Source: Streptomyces iconiensis
GTDB taxonomy: Bacteria > Actinomycetota > Actinomycetes > Streptomycetales > Streptomycetaceae
Length of the DNA: 64,000 nt
Direction of reading: 5' to 3'
Assembly: GCF_028657195.3 (NCBI RefSeq)
Contig: NZ_JANCPR020000014.1
Coordinates: 1 to 64,000 of the forward strand
A program made the translations under genes and the position numbers. Below are positions 1-8,517 of the stretch, one piece after another. Each line of letters starts with the position of its first letter. Within the stretch, counting starts at the first letter, position 1. The notes beneath the pieces were generated by a model. The model had not been told where the DNA came from. It saw only the letters and a program-made list of their open reading frames with translations, and searched no databases.

Positions 1-89
1 GCCCTGGAGTGGGGGGGGGTGTGGGCGGGGGTGTGGTTGGGCGTTGCTGCGATGGGGTGAGGGGGGCGTACTGGTGCCGGTCAACGGTG

Positions 90-725
90 TCAGTGGTGGC
101 GGAGGATCCGGAGGGACTTCGTTGGGGGGAGTTCGGTGAACGTGCCGGAGGCCAGGGCGCGTTGGTGGATGTGGTGGGGGGCCTGGCCTCCGTCGGCGGG
201 GTCGGGGAAGACGTCGTGGATGAGGAGGAGGCCGCCGGGCGCGAGGTGCGGGGTCCAGCCCTCGTAGTCCGCCGCCGCGTGCTCCTCCGTGTGGCCGCCG
301 TCGATGAAGACGAGGGACAACGGGGTGTTCCAGAGCGCGGCGACCTGGGGCGAGCGGCCGACCAGGGCGACGACGTACTCCTCCAGTCCGGCCGCGTGGA
401 GCGTACGGCGGAAGGTGGGCAGCGTGTCCATGCGGCCCGTTCCGGGGTCGACGAGGGACGCGTCGTGGTACTCCCAGCCGGGCTGCTGCTCCTCGCTGCC
501 GCGGTGGTGGTCGAGGGTGAGCGCGGTCACCCCGGCACGGCGTGCGGCGTCGGCGAGCAGGATCGTGGACCGGCCGCAGTACGTGCCGACCTCCAGCAGC
601 GGCAGCCCCAGCGTGGCGGCCTCGGTGGCCGCCGCGTACAGCGCGAGGCCCTCCTCCAGGGGCATGAACCCCTTCGCCGCCTCGAAGGCGGCGCGTATCT
701 CGGGCCGGGGGTCCTGGCTGCTCAT
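90..725 (-). CDS. Class I SAM-dependent methyltransferase (Methyltransf_24-like)
   Basis: A 211-residue protein with the class I methyltransferase signature: motif I EVGTYCGRST at residues 45-54 (SAM-binding glycine region) and VFIDGGHTEE near 139-148, where Asp142 and the following His resemble the metal/SAM site of the CmcI/Methyltransf_24 group. A SAM-dependent, probably cytoplasmic, methyl transfer is known for the family; the substrate cannot be read. The ATG has an AGAGGAA ribosome site. It is divergent from the cysteine-rich membrane-protein unit that follows. The 89 bases downstream are G-rich and hold no gene I can support. Confidence 0.85.
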   Translation of the reverse strand: MSSQDPRPEIRAAFEAAKGFMPLEEGLALYAAATEAATLGLPLLEVGTYCGRSTILLADAARRAGVTALTLDHHRGSEEQQPGWEYHDASLVDPGTGRMDTLPTFRRTLHAAGLEEYVVALVGRSPQVAALWNTPLSLVFIDGGHTEEHAAADYEGWTPHLAPGGLLLIHDVFPDPADGGQAPHHIHQRALASGTFTELPPTKSLRILRHH

Positions 726-778
726 CGGGTTCCTCTGTCCTCACACGGGTACGGGGCTCCGCCATGCTGCCCTACTCT

Positions 779-812
779 CCGAACACGCGTACCCGGCAGG
801 TACCCTCCTCGG
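779..812 (+). promoter_or_regulatory. Conserved upstream element, copy 1
   Basis: This 34-base block (CCGAAC..CGTAC.CGGCAGGTA.CCTCCT.GG) lies 42 nt upstream of the first cysteine-rich gene and recurs with about five mismatches at 3429-3462, 45 nt upstream of its duplicate. The conservation in non-coding DNA suggests the shared promoter/operator. The GAAC...GGTA spacing could suit an ECF sigma factor, but that is inference. Confidence 0.5.
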
Positions 813-854
813 ACCTCCGTGAAGGTGACGGAGCAGGCAAGGGGAGAGGCCGGA

Positions 855-1982
855 ATGACCGCAGTACCGGAGGGTGTGGGGGCGAACGAGCCGTCCTGTG
901 GTGAGAGCCGCGCGCCCAGGCCGAGGCGGCGCCGCACGGTGTGCCTCGTACTGCTGGTCCTGGCGGTTCTCGGGGGCGCGCTCCTGGGGGCCAGGGTGAC
1001 GGAAAACTGGCCCTTCGAACCGCGGCGTTACTGCTGGGGCGCGTGGCAGGAGGGCAGCGGTCCCGATGCGCTCGGAGACGACTACCGGCGAGTGAGCAAA
1101 CGGGAGTCGGCGCCGCCGGAACGCGGCCGGCAGGCCACATGCGTCCTGGCGCTGGTCGACCCCGGGAGCGACAGTACGGACGCGGCCGACATGCCGGCGG
1201 ACGGCGGGAAGACGCCGCCGCTGGAGTACAAGCGGGTGGTTGCCCATGTCGGGCCACCGCCTCGGGCGGCGGGGGAGCGGCGCAGCGCGTGGCTGGCCGC
1301 ATTCCTGCACGGGAGCGCGGCGCCGCTGCCGGAGGGGCTTCCCGGCGTGGTGGGCAGGGACCGGGGCATGTTCGTGCTGCCACGGGAGTGCGACAGCGGC
1401 GGCCTGCCGACCGTTGCCACGGTGCGCCCCGCCGGCGAGGACGACGAACTCGGCAGCGAGCCGGAGGTCGCCGGACTGCTGATGTCCCTGGTGCGCACGG
1501 CCCGCGAGAAGGCGGGCTGTGCGCAGGGCAAGCCGTCGCGGATCACGGCTCCCGTGCGTGCTTCAGGCCCGGAAGGGCAGAGCGGCATGGGGCGGGAAGA
1601 AGGGGACGCGGGGTTGTGCCGCATCCCGGGGATGCGGTTCGCCGCCGTCCCGGAGGGCCGGTACGGCGCCCATGTGGGCGCGGTGGACGGCCGGTTGCAG
1701 ACGTGCTCGGTCGAGGGCCGTACCGACAAGCACGGTGACCTGGTGTCCTCGGGGCAGTTCGTGATGACGTCCCGGCCGCGGCTGGCGGCACTCTTCGCCG
1801 GCATGCGGGGCCGGGACGGGCTGGTCGAGGGCGAGTGCGGTGGCAGGCGCACCGTCTTCTTCCTGCAACTCGACGACCGCCTGGAGAAGAAGGCGACTCC
1901 GGACAGCCGACGCGTGTTCGCACGCACCGTCGACTCCGTCGCCGAACGCCTCGACTGCCAGAACGTGAGACCGCGCGCATGA
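855..1982 (+). CDS. Membrane-anchored cysteine-rich protein, type A (copy 1)
   Basis: Function not recognised. The protein has 375 residues: a short basic cytoplasmic tail (RRRR at 23-27), one hydrophobic segment at about 28-47, then an extracytoplasmic domain that starts with Cys60 in the motif YCWGAWQEGS. Further cysteines occur in TC, RECDSGG, AGC, LCRIPG, QTCS, EGECGG and LDC contexts, which suggests disulfides outside the cell. The start is ATG 855 with a GGGGAGAGG ribosome site; an upstream in-frame GTG at 819 lacks one. It overlaps the next gene by ATGA, so the pair is translationally coupled. A closely related copy lies at 3508-4788. Confidence 0.8.
   Translation: MTAVPEGVGANEPSCGESRAPRPRRRRTVCLVLLVLAVLGGALLGARVTENWPFEPRRYCWGAWQEGSGPDALGDDYRRVSKRESAPPERGRQATCVLALVDPGSDSTDAADMPADGGKTPPLEYKRVVAHVGPPPRAAGERRSAWLAAFLHGSAAPLPEGLPGVVGRDRGMFVLPRECDSGGLPTVATVRPAGEDDELGSEPEVAGLLMSLVRTAREKAGCAQGKPSRITAPVRASGPEGQSGMGREEGDAGLCRIPGMRFAAVPEGRYGAHVGAVDGRLQTCSVEGRTDKHGDLVSSGQFVMTSRPRLAALFAGMRGRDGLVEGECGGRRTVFFLQLDDRLEKKATPDSRRVFARTVDSVAERLDCQNVRPRA
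1850..1921 (+). repeat. 72-bp identical segment shared with 4656-4727
   Basis: The 3' part of type A copy 1 is base-for-base identical to 4656-4727 in copy 2, although the flanking coding sequence has diverged. This includes the region encoding FFLQLDDRLEKKATPDSRR. The pattern points to recent gene conversion or strong constraint. Confidence 0.9.
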
Positions 1983-3331
1983 GCGCGCGGGAGTCGGACG
2001 ACGGACCGAGGAAGGGAGCAGCCGGGATGCCGGAGGAGTCCGAGGCCACCGGACCGAATGCCACCGGACGGAATGCCACCGGACGGGATGCCACCGGGGC
2101 AGAGGTCACCGGGGCAGAAGCCCCCGGCGTGGAGCCCCCCGGTGTGGGGGCCGCCGGGCCCGGGGCGCCAGGTCGGTTGCGCCGGATGGTCCGGGGCAGG
2201 CGGGGCACGGCGGTCGTCGGCGTGCTGGTGGGCGCGCTGCTCGGTACGGGCCTCATGGCCTGGCGTTCCGGCGAACTGCCGTTCGTGCAGAGGGACGTGT
2301 GCTGGAGCTCCCTCTCACCCGATGTCGCGGGCGCGCTGTTCACGAACACGGACGTCCGCAGCACCGAGCTGCCGCTGCGCCGGGCGACGGAGGACCCGAT
2401 GCACACCGAGTGCAGCATCCAGGCGTTCGGGGCCGACGAGTTGGAGTCCGAGGTCACGGCCTCGGTGCGGACGCTGGGCGAGCTGAAGGGCGCGCAGGCG
2501 TGGAACTGGACGAGGGAGTACCTCTCCTCCCGTATGACGCCGCTCGGTGGCGGGACACCAGGGATGGCATCCTCCACCCGCGCCTGGGCCGCGCTCCCCG
2601 CGAGCTGCCAGGAGCGGTCGTACGAGCCGGGCGAGAAGCCGCCGTTGCGGGTGGTCAGCCTCGCCTCGGACAAGGCCGATCCCGACTTCCAGAACGACGT
2701 CGACGCGCGGCGCGGCCTCGACGCGATGTCCCGCGCGGTCGTGCGGCTGGCCGACGGGGTCATGGAGCGGTACGGCTGCGAGGGCCGGTACGCCGACCCG
2801 CCGAAGCTTCCCAGGCCCCCGGAGGGCCAGGCGGCGAAGGACCTGGACGCCGACCGGCTGTGCGGCCTCCCGGGCGTACGGCTGCCGGAGTGGGCCCGCG
2901 ACGACGACACGACGGCGGTCCGCACCACGCCGGGCACGAGTTCCGCCGGGCCGACACCGGGCGGCATCCGCTCGTGCGACGTCGGGCGGCCCATCGGCCT
3001 GCAAAGGCTCCGGCTCACCACCGTGGCCGACCCCGAACTGGCCCGCGTCGTCTCCTCGGCGCTCGGAGACCACGCCGAACCCCTCGGCGGTGACGGCGAG
3101 GGCGCTCACGCCGGTGGCCTGAGCGTCTACTCGGCGAAGTGCCAGACCGGGCAGGTCACGTTCGTGGCGTACGAGAAGGACGCCGAGGAGGGTACCGGCG
3201 GGAAGACGGGAGCGGCGGCACGGGACCACCGCTCGCTGGGCCTCGCCGTACTGCCCTCGTACGTCAAGTCCGAGGCGAAGCGCATCGGTTGCGGTGAGGT
3301 CGACGTGAAGGTGCCACGCCTTCCTTCGTAG
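1979..3331 (+). CDS. Membrane-anchored cysteine-rich protein, type B (copy 1)
   Basis: Function not recognised. From ATG 1979 (ATGA overlap with the type A stop) it is 450 residues; an internal ATG at 2027 has the better ribosome site (GAGGAAGGGAG) and may be the real start. A low-complexity N-terminus of NATGR-like repeats is followed by one membrane segment at about 78-95 and an outer domain starting at Cys108 (VCWSSLSPDV). Later cysteines are in TEC, ASC, YGC, LCGLPG, RSCDVG, AKCQTGQ and IGC contexts. The TM-then-CW layout and the LCGLPG versus LCRIPG motif suggest types A and B are distant paralogues. Confidence 0.78.
   Translation: MSARESDDGPRKGAAGMPEESEATGPNATGRNATGRDATGAEVTGAEAPGVEPPGVGAAGPGAPGRLRRMVRGRRGTAVVGVLVGALLGTGLMAWRSGELPFVQRDVCWSSLSPDVAGALFTNTDVRSTELPLRRATEDPMHTECSIQAFGADELESEVTASVRTLGELKGAQAWNWTREYLSSRMTPLGGGTPGMASSTRAWAALPASCQERSYEPGEKPPLRVVSLASDKADPDFQNDVDARRGLDAMSRAVVRLADGVMERYGCEGRYADPPKLPRPPEGQAAKDLDADRLCGLPGVRLPEWARDDDTTAVRTTPGTSSAGPTPGGIRSCDVGRPIGLQRLRLTTVADPELARVVSSALGDHAEPLGGDGEGAHAGGLSVYSAKCQTGQVTFVAYEKDAEEGTGGKTGAAARDHRSLGLAVLPSYVKSEAKRIGCGEVDVKVPRLPS
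2045..2104 (+). repeat. 15-bp tandem repeat in the type B N-terminus
   Basis: Four head-to-tail 15-base units of the form GCCACCGGACGGAAT, in frame, encode the ATGRN-like pentapeptides just after the gene junction. The unit degrades from left to right. Confidence 0.85.
3242..3331 (+). repeat. 90-bp identical segment shared with 6123-6212
   Basis: The last 90 bases of type B copy 1, including the stop codon, are identical to the last 90 bases of copy 2 (6123-6212). Identity stops one base after the stop codon on one side and abruptly on the other, as expected of a gene-conversion tract. Confidence 0.92.
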
Positions 3332-3428
3332 CGGGCGGCCTGTGGCGCGCTGTCCGGCCTCATGTACTGCGTCTTCCTGCGTATTCCCGCGTCTTCCCCG
3401 CGTTCCGGGCCGTGTGCTCCCTTGCTGT

Positions 3429-3462
3429 CCGAACGCCCGTACGCGGCAGGTAACCTCCTTGG
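3429..3462 (+). promoter_or_regulatory. Conserved upstream element, copy 2
   Basis: Second copy of the 34-base block at 779-812, upstream of the duplicated unit. About 29 of 34 bases match. It supports duplication of promoter plus both genes as one module. Confidence 0.5.
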
Positions 3463-3507
3463 CTCCTGCTCATGACGCCGGGCGGGGACAGGGGGAGAGG
3501 GAGTGTA

Positions 3508-4788
3508 GTGGCGGAGAGTGTGGGGCCGGACGGGGAGCCCGAGAAGGACATCGCGCGGACGACACGGCACCGCACGGCGCTCGTTCTGCTGTTGGCCCTC
3601 GTCGTGCTGGGTGCCGCGACGCTGGTGACGAAGGTGTCGAGCGGCGCCTGGTCGTCCACGAAGCGCAGCTTCTGCTGGGGCGCCTGGCAGGAGGGCAGCG
3701 ATCCCGAAGTGCTCGGCGACGCGATCACCGACGGCGACACCTTCGCGCGCTCCGGCAAGGAGTCGGCGCCCCCGGCGCACGGTGAACGGGCCACGTGTTC
3801 GGTACGGCTCACCACCACGGTGGAGCGCGACGGCTCCGACGACGAGCCCGGTGGTTCCGACCCCGGTGGCTCCGACGGCGGTTTGGACGACGGCTCCGAC
3901 GTTGGCTCAGGTGACGGCTCTGACGACGGCTCCGATGAGGGCTTGGACGAGGGTGACTCCCGGAGTGACGGAGAGTCCTCGGGAAGCACCGAGGAGACCG
4001 CGGAATACAAGAGGGTGAACGCCGAGTTCGGGCCTGTGCCGCGTGGGGCAGCCCAACGGCGGGCCTGGCTCATGGAGTTCCTCGACGCGCGGGCTGCGCC
4101 GCTGCCCGAGGGCCTGCCAGGCGTGGTGGGGAAGGACCGGGGGATGCTCGTGCTGCCACGGGAGTGCGACAGCGGGGGTCTGCCGAGCGTCGTCACCGTA
4201 CGAGGGGCAGGGGACATGCCGTCCATCGGAGGTGAACAGGACGTTGCCGACCTGCTGCTGTCCCTGGCGAACACGGCACGGGCGAAGGCGGGCTGCGACG
4301 CGGGGAAACCGTCCCGGGTCACGGTCCCCCTGCGGGGTTCGGAGCGTGACGACACGTTCTACATGGGCGATTCGACCTGCCGCGTTCCCGGCCTGCGCCT
4401 CGCCGCAGGCCGGGAGGACCACTACAACGTGACCGTGGGCGCGGTCGAGAAGGACCTTCAGACGTGCTCGATCGAAGACCAGGAAAGCGTACGGGCCCCC
4501 GTGCCTGCCGGGCAGTTCGTGATGACCTCGCGGCCTCGGTTCACCGCGCTCTTCACCGGCTTGTCGGGTGAGGCGGCGCCCGGCAAGGGGTGGCGTGGCA
4601 AGGGGCGGATCGATGGCGGGAACGGCCTGGTCACCGCCGAGTGCCGGGGCCGGCCCACCGTCTTCTTCCTGCAACTCGACGACCGCCTGGAGAAGAAGGC
4701 GACTCCGGACAGCCGACGCGTGTTCGCCCGCGCCGTCAACTCCGTTGCGGAGCGCGTCGATTGCCCGGCGGTGGCACCCAGCACATGA
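3508..4788 (+). CDS. Membrane-anchored cysteine-rich protein, type A (copy 2)
   Basis: Duplicate of 855-1982; function unknown. GTG 3508 is chosen because GGGGGAGAGGGA sits just upstream, at the position equivalent to the copy 1 start; an in-frame ATG at 3472 is the alternative. The 426 residues have a membrane segment at about 23-41, then FCWGAWQEGS with Cys56 and the same cysteine contexts as copy 1. Unlike copy 1 it carries an acidic Asp/Ser/Gly stretch (about residues 108-165, repeats such as DGSDDGSDEG) that could bind cations or act as a spacer. ATGA overlap with the downstream type B gene. Confidence 0.8.
   Translation: MAESVGPDGEPEKDIARTTRHRTALVLLLALVVLGAATLVTKVSSGAWSSTKRSFCWGAWQEGSDPEVLGDAITDGDTFARSGKESAPPAHGERATCSVRLTTTVERDGSDDEPGGSDPGGSDGGLDDGSDVGSGDGSDDGSDEGLDEGDSRSDGESSGSTEETAEYKRVNAEFGPVPRGAAQRRAWLMEFLDARAAPLPEGLPGVVGKDRGMLVLPRECDSGGLPSVVTVRGAGDMPSIGGEQDVADLLLSLANTARAKAGCDAGKPSRVTVPLRGSERDDTFYMGDSTCRVPGLRLAAGREDHYNVTVGAVEKDLQTCSIEDQESVRAPVPAGQFVMTSRPRFTALFTGLSGEAAPGKGWRGKGRIDGGNGLVTAECRGRPTVFFLQLDDRLEKKATPDSRRVFARAVNSVAERVDCPAVAPST
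4656..4727 (+). repeat. 72-bp identical segment shared with 1850-1921
   Basis: Partner of the identical tract in type A copy 1; see 1850-1921. Confidence 0.9.
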
Positions 4789-6212
4789 GCGATACGTCCA
4801 GCGACAGCTCCGGTGAAACGCCCAGCGTTCCGCCCAGTGACGGGCCCGGCCGCACATCCAGCAGCACATCAAGCGAGACATCCAGCGAGACATCCAGGGG
4901 GAGTGGCGACATGCCGCAGGGAACGGGAGCTGACGGAGAGCCCCAGGGCCCTGACGTGTCCACCGGGCCGAAGGAGCCGGCCGCCCCCGAGGAGCCGGAG
5001 GCGGGGGACGGGGAGGCCGCCGTGCCGGAGCCCGCGCCTCCTGGCCGCTGGCGTCGGATGGTCCGGGGGAAGCCGGCCGTCGCCGTGGTCGGCGTGCTGG
5101 TCGGTGCGCTGCTCGGTACGGGCGTCATGGTGTGGCGCTCGGGCGAACTGTCGTCCACGGCGAAGGACATGTGCTGGGGCAGCCTCTCGCCCGATGTGGT
5201 GAGCGGACTGGTCTCGGACGGCGAGATCCGCGACCAGGAGCTGCCCTTGCGCGCTCTTTCGGGCAGCGCGCACAACGGCAGCCCCCAGTGCAGGATTCAG
5301 CGGTTCAAGAACGACAACCTTGAGTGGGAAGTCACCGCGAACGTAAGGAAGTTGTCCACGACCGACGGCTGGGACGCGCGCCAGTGGTCCAGGGAGTTCC
5401 TCTCCTCGCGTATGGCACCGCTGCGAGGCGAGATCACCGGAATGGTGTCCTCGTCCCGCGCCTGGGCGGTGCTGCCCGCGAGCTGTCAAGGAATGCCACG
5501 CGAGGGTGACCCGCCCACGGTGGTCACCCTCTCCTCCGGCCCCGCCGAGCCGCGCGGGGAGGAGCGGGCCGAGGCCCGGCGGTACCGCGACGCGTTGGCC
5601 CGCGCTCTCGTTCACCTCGCCAACGGTGTGCTGGACAAGTACGGGTGCGAGGGACGGTACCCGGAGCCCGACAAGATGCCCGCTTCCTCGCTGCCGGAAG
5701 TCAAGGATGAGGCGGGCCCCGAAGAGCTGTGCGGAGTGAAGGGCGTACGGGCGACACGGCGGGGCTTCGGCGCCGACCGGCACGCGTTGTCCACGCGGGT
5801 CACGCCCGGTGCGGAGGCGGAGGAGTCCGGTGCGCAGGCGAACGGCCCCGGTGCGAAGGCGGGTGCCCCCGCGTCCGCCGGAGTGCGTTCGTGCGACGTG
5901 GGGCGGAAGGATGACGAGCTGGGCGAGCTACGGCTGATGACCGTGGAGGACCAGGGCCTCGCGTGGGTCTTCTCCGAGATGCTCAGGCACCCGGCCGTGC
6001 GCCTCAAGGGGACGGGTTCGGGCGGCTTCTCCGGAGACCTCACCGTGTATACGGCCACCTGCCAGACGGGCCAGGTCGCCTTCGTGGCGCAGGAGGAGGG
6101 CTTCGGCGACGAGTCGGCGGCGCTCGCCGTACTGCCCTCGTACGTCAAGTCCGAGGCGAAGCGCATCGGTTGCGGTGAGGTCGACGTGAAGGTGCCACGC
6201 CTTCCTTCGTAG
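4785..6212 (+). CDS. Membrane-anchored cysteine-rich protein, type B (copy 2)
   Basis: Duplicate of 1979-3331; function unknown. It is 475 residues from ATG 4785 (ATGA overlap); ATG 4911, preceded by AGGGGGAG, is an alternative. The N-terminus is Ser/Thr/Pro/Glu-rich with SSETSSET repeats, unlike the copy 1 repeat. The membrane segment at about 98-116 is followed by Cys130 in MCWGSLSPDVV and the same spaced cysteines (QC, ASCQ, YGCEGRY, LCGVKG, RSCDVG, ATCQTGQ, IGCGEVD). The extreme C-terminus is identical in DNA to copy 1. The end abuts the operator of the next gene. Confidence 0.78.
   Translation: MSDTSSDSSGETPSVPPSDGPGRTSSSTSSETSSETSRGSGDMPQGTGADGEPQGPDVSTGPKEPAAPEEPEAGDGEAAVPEPAPPGRWRRMVRGKPAVAVVGVLVGALLGTGVMVWRSGELSSTAKDMCWGSLSPDVVSGLVSDGEIRDQELPLRALSGSAHNGSPQCRIQRFKNDNLEWEVTANVRKLSTTDGWDARQWSREFLSSRMAPLRGEITGMVSSSRAWAVLPASCQGMPREGDPPTVVTLSSGPAEPRGEERAEARRYRDALARALVHLANGVLDKYGCEGRYPEPDKMPASSLPEVKDEAGPEELCGVKGVRATRRGFGADRHALSTRVTPGAEAEESGAQANGPGAKAGAPASAGVRSCDVGRKDDELGELRLMTVEDQGLAWVFSEMLRHPAVRLKGTGSGGFSGDLTVYTATCQTGQVAFVAQEEGFGDESAALAVLPSYVKSEAKRIGCGEVDVKVPRLPS
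6123..6212 (+). repeat. 90-bp identical segment shared with 3242-3331
   Basis: Partner of the identical tract at the end of type B copy 1; see 3242-3331. Confidence 0.92.
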
Positions 6213-6226
6213 TGGAACGTGTTCTA
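6213..6226 (+). promoter_or_regulatory. KstR-like operator overlapping a leaderless promoter
   Basis: TGGAACGTGTTCTA matches all fixed positions of TNNAACNNGTTNNA, the operator of the mycobacterial TetR-family sterol regulator KstR. Its 3' end overlaps a possible -10 (TACTCT, 6225-6230) placed 7 nt before ATG 6238, so the mRNA may be leaderless and a bound repressor would block it directly. No regulator gene of this type is in the window; assignment to a KstR orthologue is inference. Confidence 0.65.
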
Positions 6227-6237
6227 CTCTGCCCCGC

Positions 6238-8517
6238 ATGGGGATCGGGATCACGCAGGAACAGCGGGAGTTGGCCGAGTCCGTACGAGGATGGGCGGCG
6301 CGTGCCGTGCCGCCCGACGAGTTGCGCAAACACCTGGAGGCGTCCTCCGGGGACGGCGGTCCCGGCGAGGGGCGGCCCGCGTACTGGGCCGGGCTGGCCG
6401 AGCTGGGTCTGTGCGGGCTGCACATGCCCGAGGCGGCCGGCGGGGGCGGCGGTTCGCTGCCCGACCTCGCCGTCGTGCTGGAGGAGACGGGCAGGGCGGC
6501 GCTCCCCGGCCCCTACCTGCCGCACACCCTCGCCGCCGCGCTGCTGCACGCGGGTACGGGCGACCCCGGACTGACGCGTGCGCTCGCCACCGGTGAACGC
6601 GTGGGCGCCGTCGCGCTGGACGCGGGGACCCTCACCGCTGTCGAGGTCGAGGGCGGCGGACACGTACTGGACGGCGCGGCTCCGCCCGTACTCGGCGGCG
6701 CGCAGGCCGATCTGCTCGTGCTCGCGGCCGAGACGGCGACGGGCACCGTGTGGCTGGCCGTCGACGCCGCGACCCTCGCTGTGCGCGCGCACGAGAGCGC
6801 GGACCCGTTGCGGCCGACGGCCGAGGTCACCGCCGACGGTGTGACCGTGCCCGGCGGACGGCTGCTGGACATCGAGGCGCTCCTCGTCCGCGACCTCGCG
6901 CGCGTCCTGTACTCCGCCGAGGCGTGCGGCGTGGCCGCGTGGGCGCTGGAGACCGCGACCGAACACGCCAAGACGCGCGAGCAGTTCGGGCGCCCCATCG
7001 GCCAGTTCCAGGCGATCAAGCACCTGTGCGCCGACATGCTCGTACGCCTCGAACAGGCCCGCGCCCTCACCTGGGACGCGGCCCGCGCGGCGGAGGAAGG
7101 CGCGGGAACGCCGGCCGCGGATGCGGGGGCGGCGGAGGAAGGCGCGGGGGCGCCGGACACCCCGGGCGAGGGCGTCGGCACGGCGCGGGGGCTCACCGCG
7201 GCGCTCGCGGCGTCGGTGGCGCTGGAGGCCGCGTACACCTGTGCCAAGGACTGTGTGCAGATCCTCGGCGGCATCGGCTTCACCTGGGAGCACGACGCGC
7301 ACCTGTATCTGCGCCGCGCCCTGGTCGCACGCCAGCTCCTCGGTACCGGGGCCGCACACCGCCTGCGCGCGGCGCGGCTCGCCGCCGGAGGGGCCCGCCG
7401 TGAGCTGCGCATGGAGCTGCCGGCCGAGGCGGAGCCGTACCGTACGGCGGCACGCGAGGTGATCGCGGGCGTACGCGGCTTGGACCCCGGTGCCGTACGC
7501 CGTGCCCTCGCACCGACCGGGTACGCGGCGCCGCACCTGCCGGAGCCGTACGGGCTGGGCGCAGGGCCCGTGCAACAGCTCGCCGTCCAGCAGGAGTTGA
7601 AGGACGCCGGGGTGACGGTGAGCGACCTGGGCATCGCCACCTGGGTCGTACCCTCACTCATCGCCTACGGTACCGAGGCGCAGCGCGACCGCCATCTCGG
7701 GCCGACCCTGCGCGGTGAGGTCATGTGGTGCCAGCTCTTCTCGGAGCCCGAGGCGGGCTCCGACCTGGCCTCCCTCCGTACCCGGGCCGAACGTACCGAC
7801 GACGGCGGCTGGCGCGTCAACGGGCAGAAGGTGTGGACCTCGGCGGCGCAGTGGTCGGACTGGGGCATCCTCCTCGCCCGTACCGACCCCGGAGCGCCCA
7901 AGCACCAGGGGCTCACCTTCTTCCTGGTCGACATGAAGAACACCCCCGGCGTCGAGGTGCGCCCCCTCAAGGAGATCACCGGCGACTCCCTGTTCAACGA
8001 GGTCTACTTCGACGACGTCCTGCTCCCTGCCGACGCCGTCGTGGGCGAGGTGAACGACGGCTGGAAGGTCGCCAGGCACACCCTCGGCAACGAGCGTGTC
8101 CACATGGCCGACCAGGTCACCTTCAGTACGGGGCTCCAGGCGCTCATCGAACGCCTCGACGCGGTGGACGGCACGGTCCAGGAACGGATCGGCGCGCTCG
8201 CGGCCGAGGCGCACGCCCTCGCCTGCATCGGGCTGCGTACCACCCTCCAGCGTGTCGAGGGCCTGGACCCGGGCGCCGGCGCCAGCGTGCGCAAGCTCGT
8301 ACAGACCCCGCACCAGCAGAAGTTGGCCGAACTCGCGCTCGAACTCCTCGGTACGCGCGGAGCGTTGCGCGAGGGGCCAGGAGAGCGTGCCGTGCACGGC
8401 TTCCTCATGTCCCGCTGCCTGACCATCGCGGGCGGCACCACGCAGGTCCAGCTCAACGTCGTCGCGGAACGCCTCCTCGGCCTGCCCCGCGACCCGGAAC
8501 CCCGCCCCCTCATCTGA
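6238..8517 (+). CDS. Fused two-domain acyl-CoA dehydrogenase (FadE34-like)
   Basis: A 759-residue protein made of two acyl-CoA dehydrogenase units in tandem. The first (about 1-390) has the C-terminal signature GRPIGQFQAIKH and QILGGIGFTWEHDAH. The second (about 395-759) has the flavin/substrate motif FSEPEAGSDLASLRT, VNGQKVWTSAAQ and the terminal IAGGTTQVQLN. Family members oxidise acyl-CoA to enoyl-CoA with FAD; fused forms resemble mycobacterial FadE34 (ChsE3), which acts on sterol side chains, whereas related steroid enzymes are heterotetramers of separate subunits. ATG 6238 has no ribosome site, consistent with leaderless translation. A thiolase gene follows. Substrate is inference; a bulky or branched acyl-CoA is likely. 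Confidence 0.85.
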   Translation: MGIGITQEQRELAESVRGWAARAVPPDELRKHLEASSGDGGPGEGRPAYWAGLAELGLCGLHMPEAAGGGGGSLPDLAVVLEETGRAALPGPYLPHTLAAALLHAGTGDPGLTRALATGERVGAVALDAGTLTAVEVEGGGHVLDGAAPPVLGGAQADLLVLAAETATGTVWLAVDAATLAVRAHESADPLRPTAEVTADGVTVPGGRLLDIEALLVRDLARVLYSAEACGVAAWALETATEHAKTREQFGRPIGQFQAIKHLCADMLVRLEQARALTWDAARAAEEGAGTPAADAGAAEEGAGAPDTPGEGVGTARGLTAALAASVALEAAYTCAKDCVQILGGIGFTWEHDAHLYLRRALVARQLLGTGAAHRLRAARLAAGGARRELRMELPAEAEPYRTAAREVIAGVRGLDPGAVRRALAPTGYAAPHLPEPYGLGAGPVQQLAVQQELKDAGVTVSDLGIATWVVPSLIAYGTEAQRDRHLGPTLRGEVMWCQLFSEPEAGSDLASLRTRAERTDDGGWRVNGQKVWTSAAQWSDWGILLARTDPGAPKHQGLTFFLVDMKNTPGVEVRPLKEITGDSLFNEVYFDDVLLPADAVVGEVNDGWKVARHTLGNERVHMADQVTFSTGLQALIERLDAVDGTVQERIGALAAEAHALACIGLRTTLQRVEGLDPGAGASVRKLVQTPHQQKLAELALELLGTRGALREGPGERAVHGFLMSRCLTIAGGTTQVQLNVVAERLLGLPRDPEPRPLI

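Noticed and set aside
9..854. Open frame extending the first type A gene upstream to position 9
   Set aside because: The extension is a high-GC shadow antisense to the methyltransferase gene; ATG 855 has its own ribosome site and matches the start of the duplicate gene.
741..1927. Long leftward open frames over the type A/B genes
   Set aside because: Arg/Pro/Ala-rich frames complementary to real genes, no ribosome sites or domains; typical of 70+% GC DNA.
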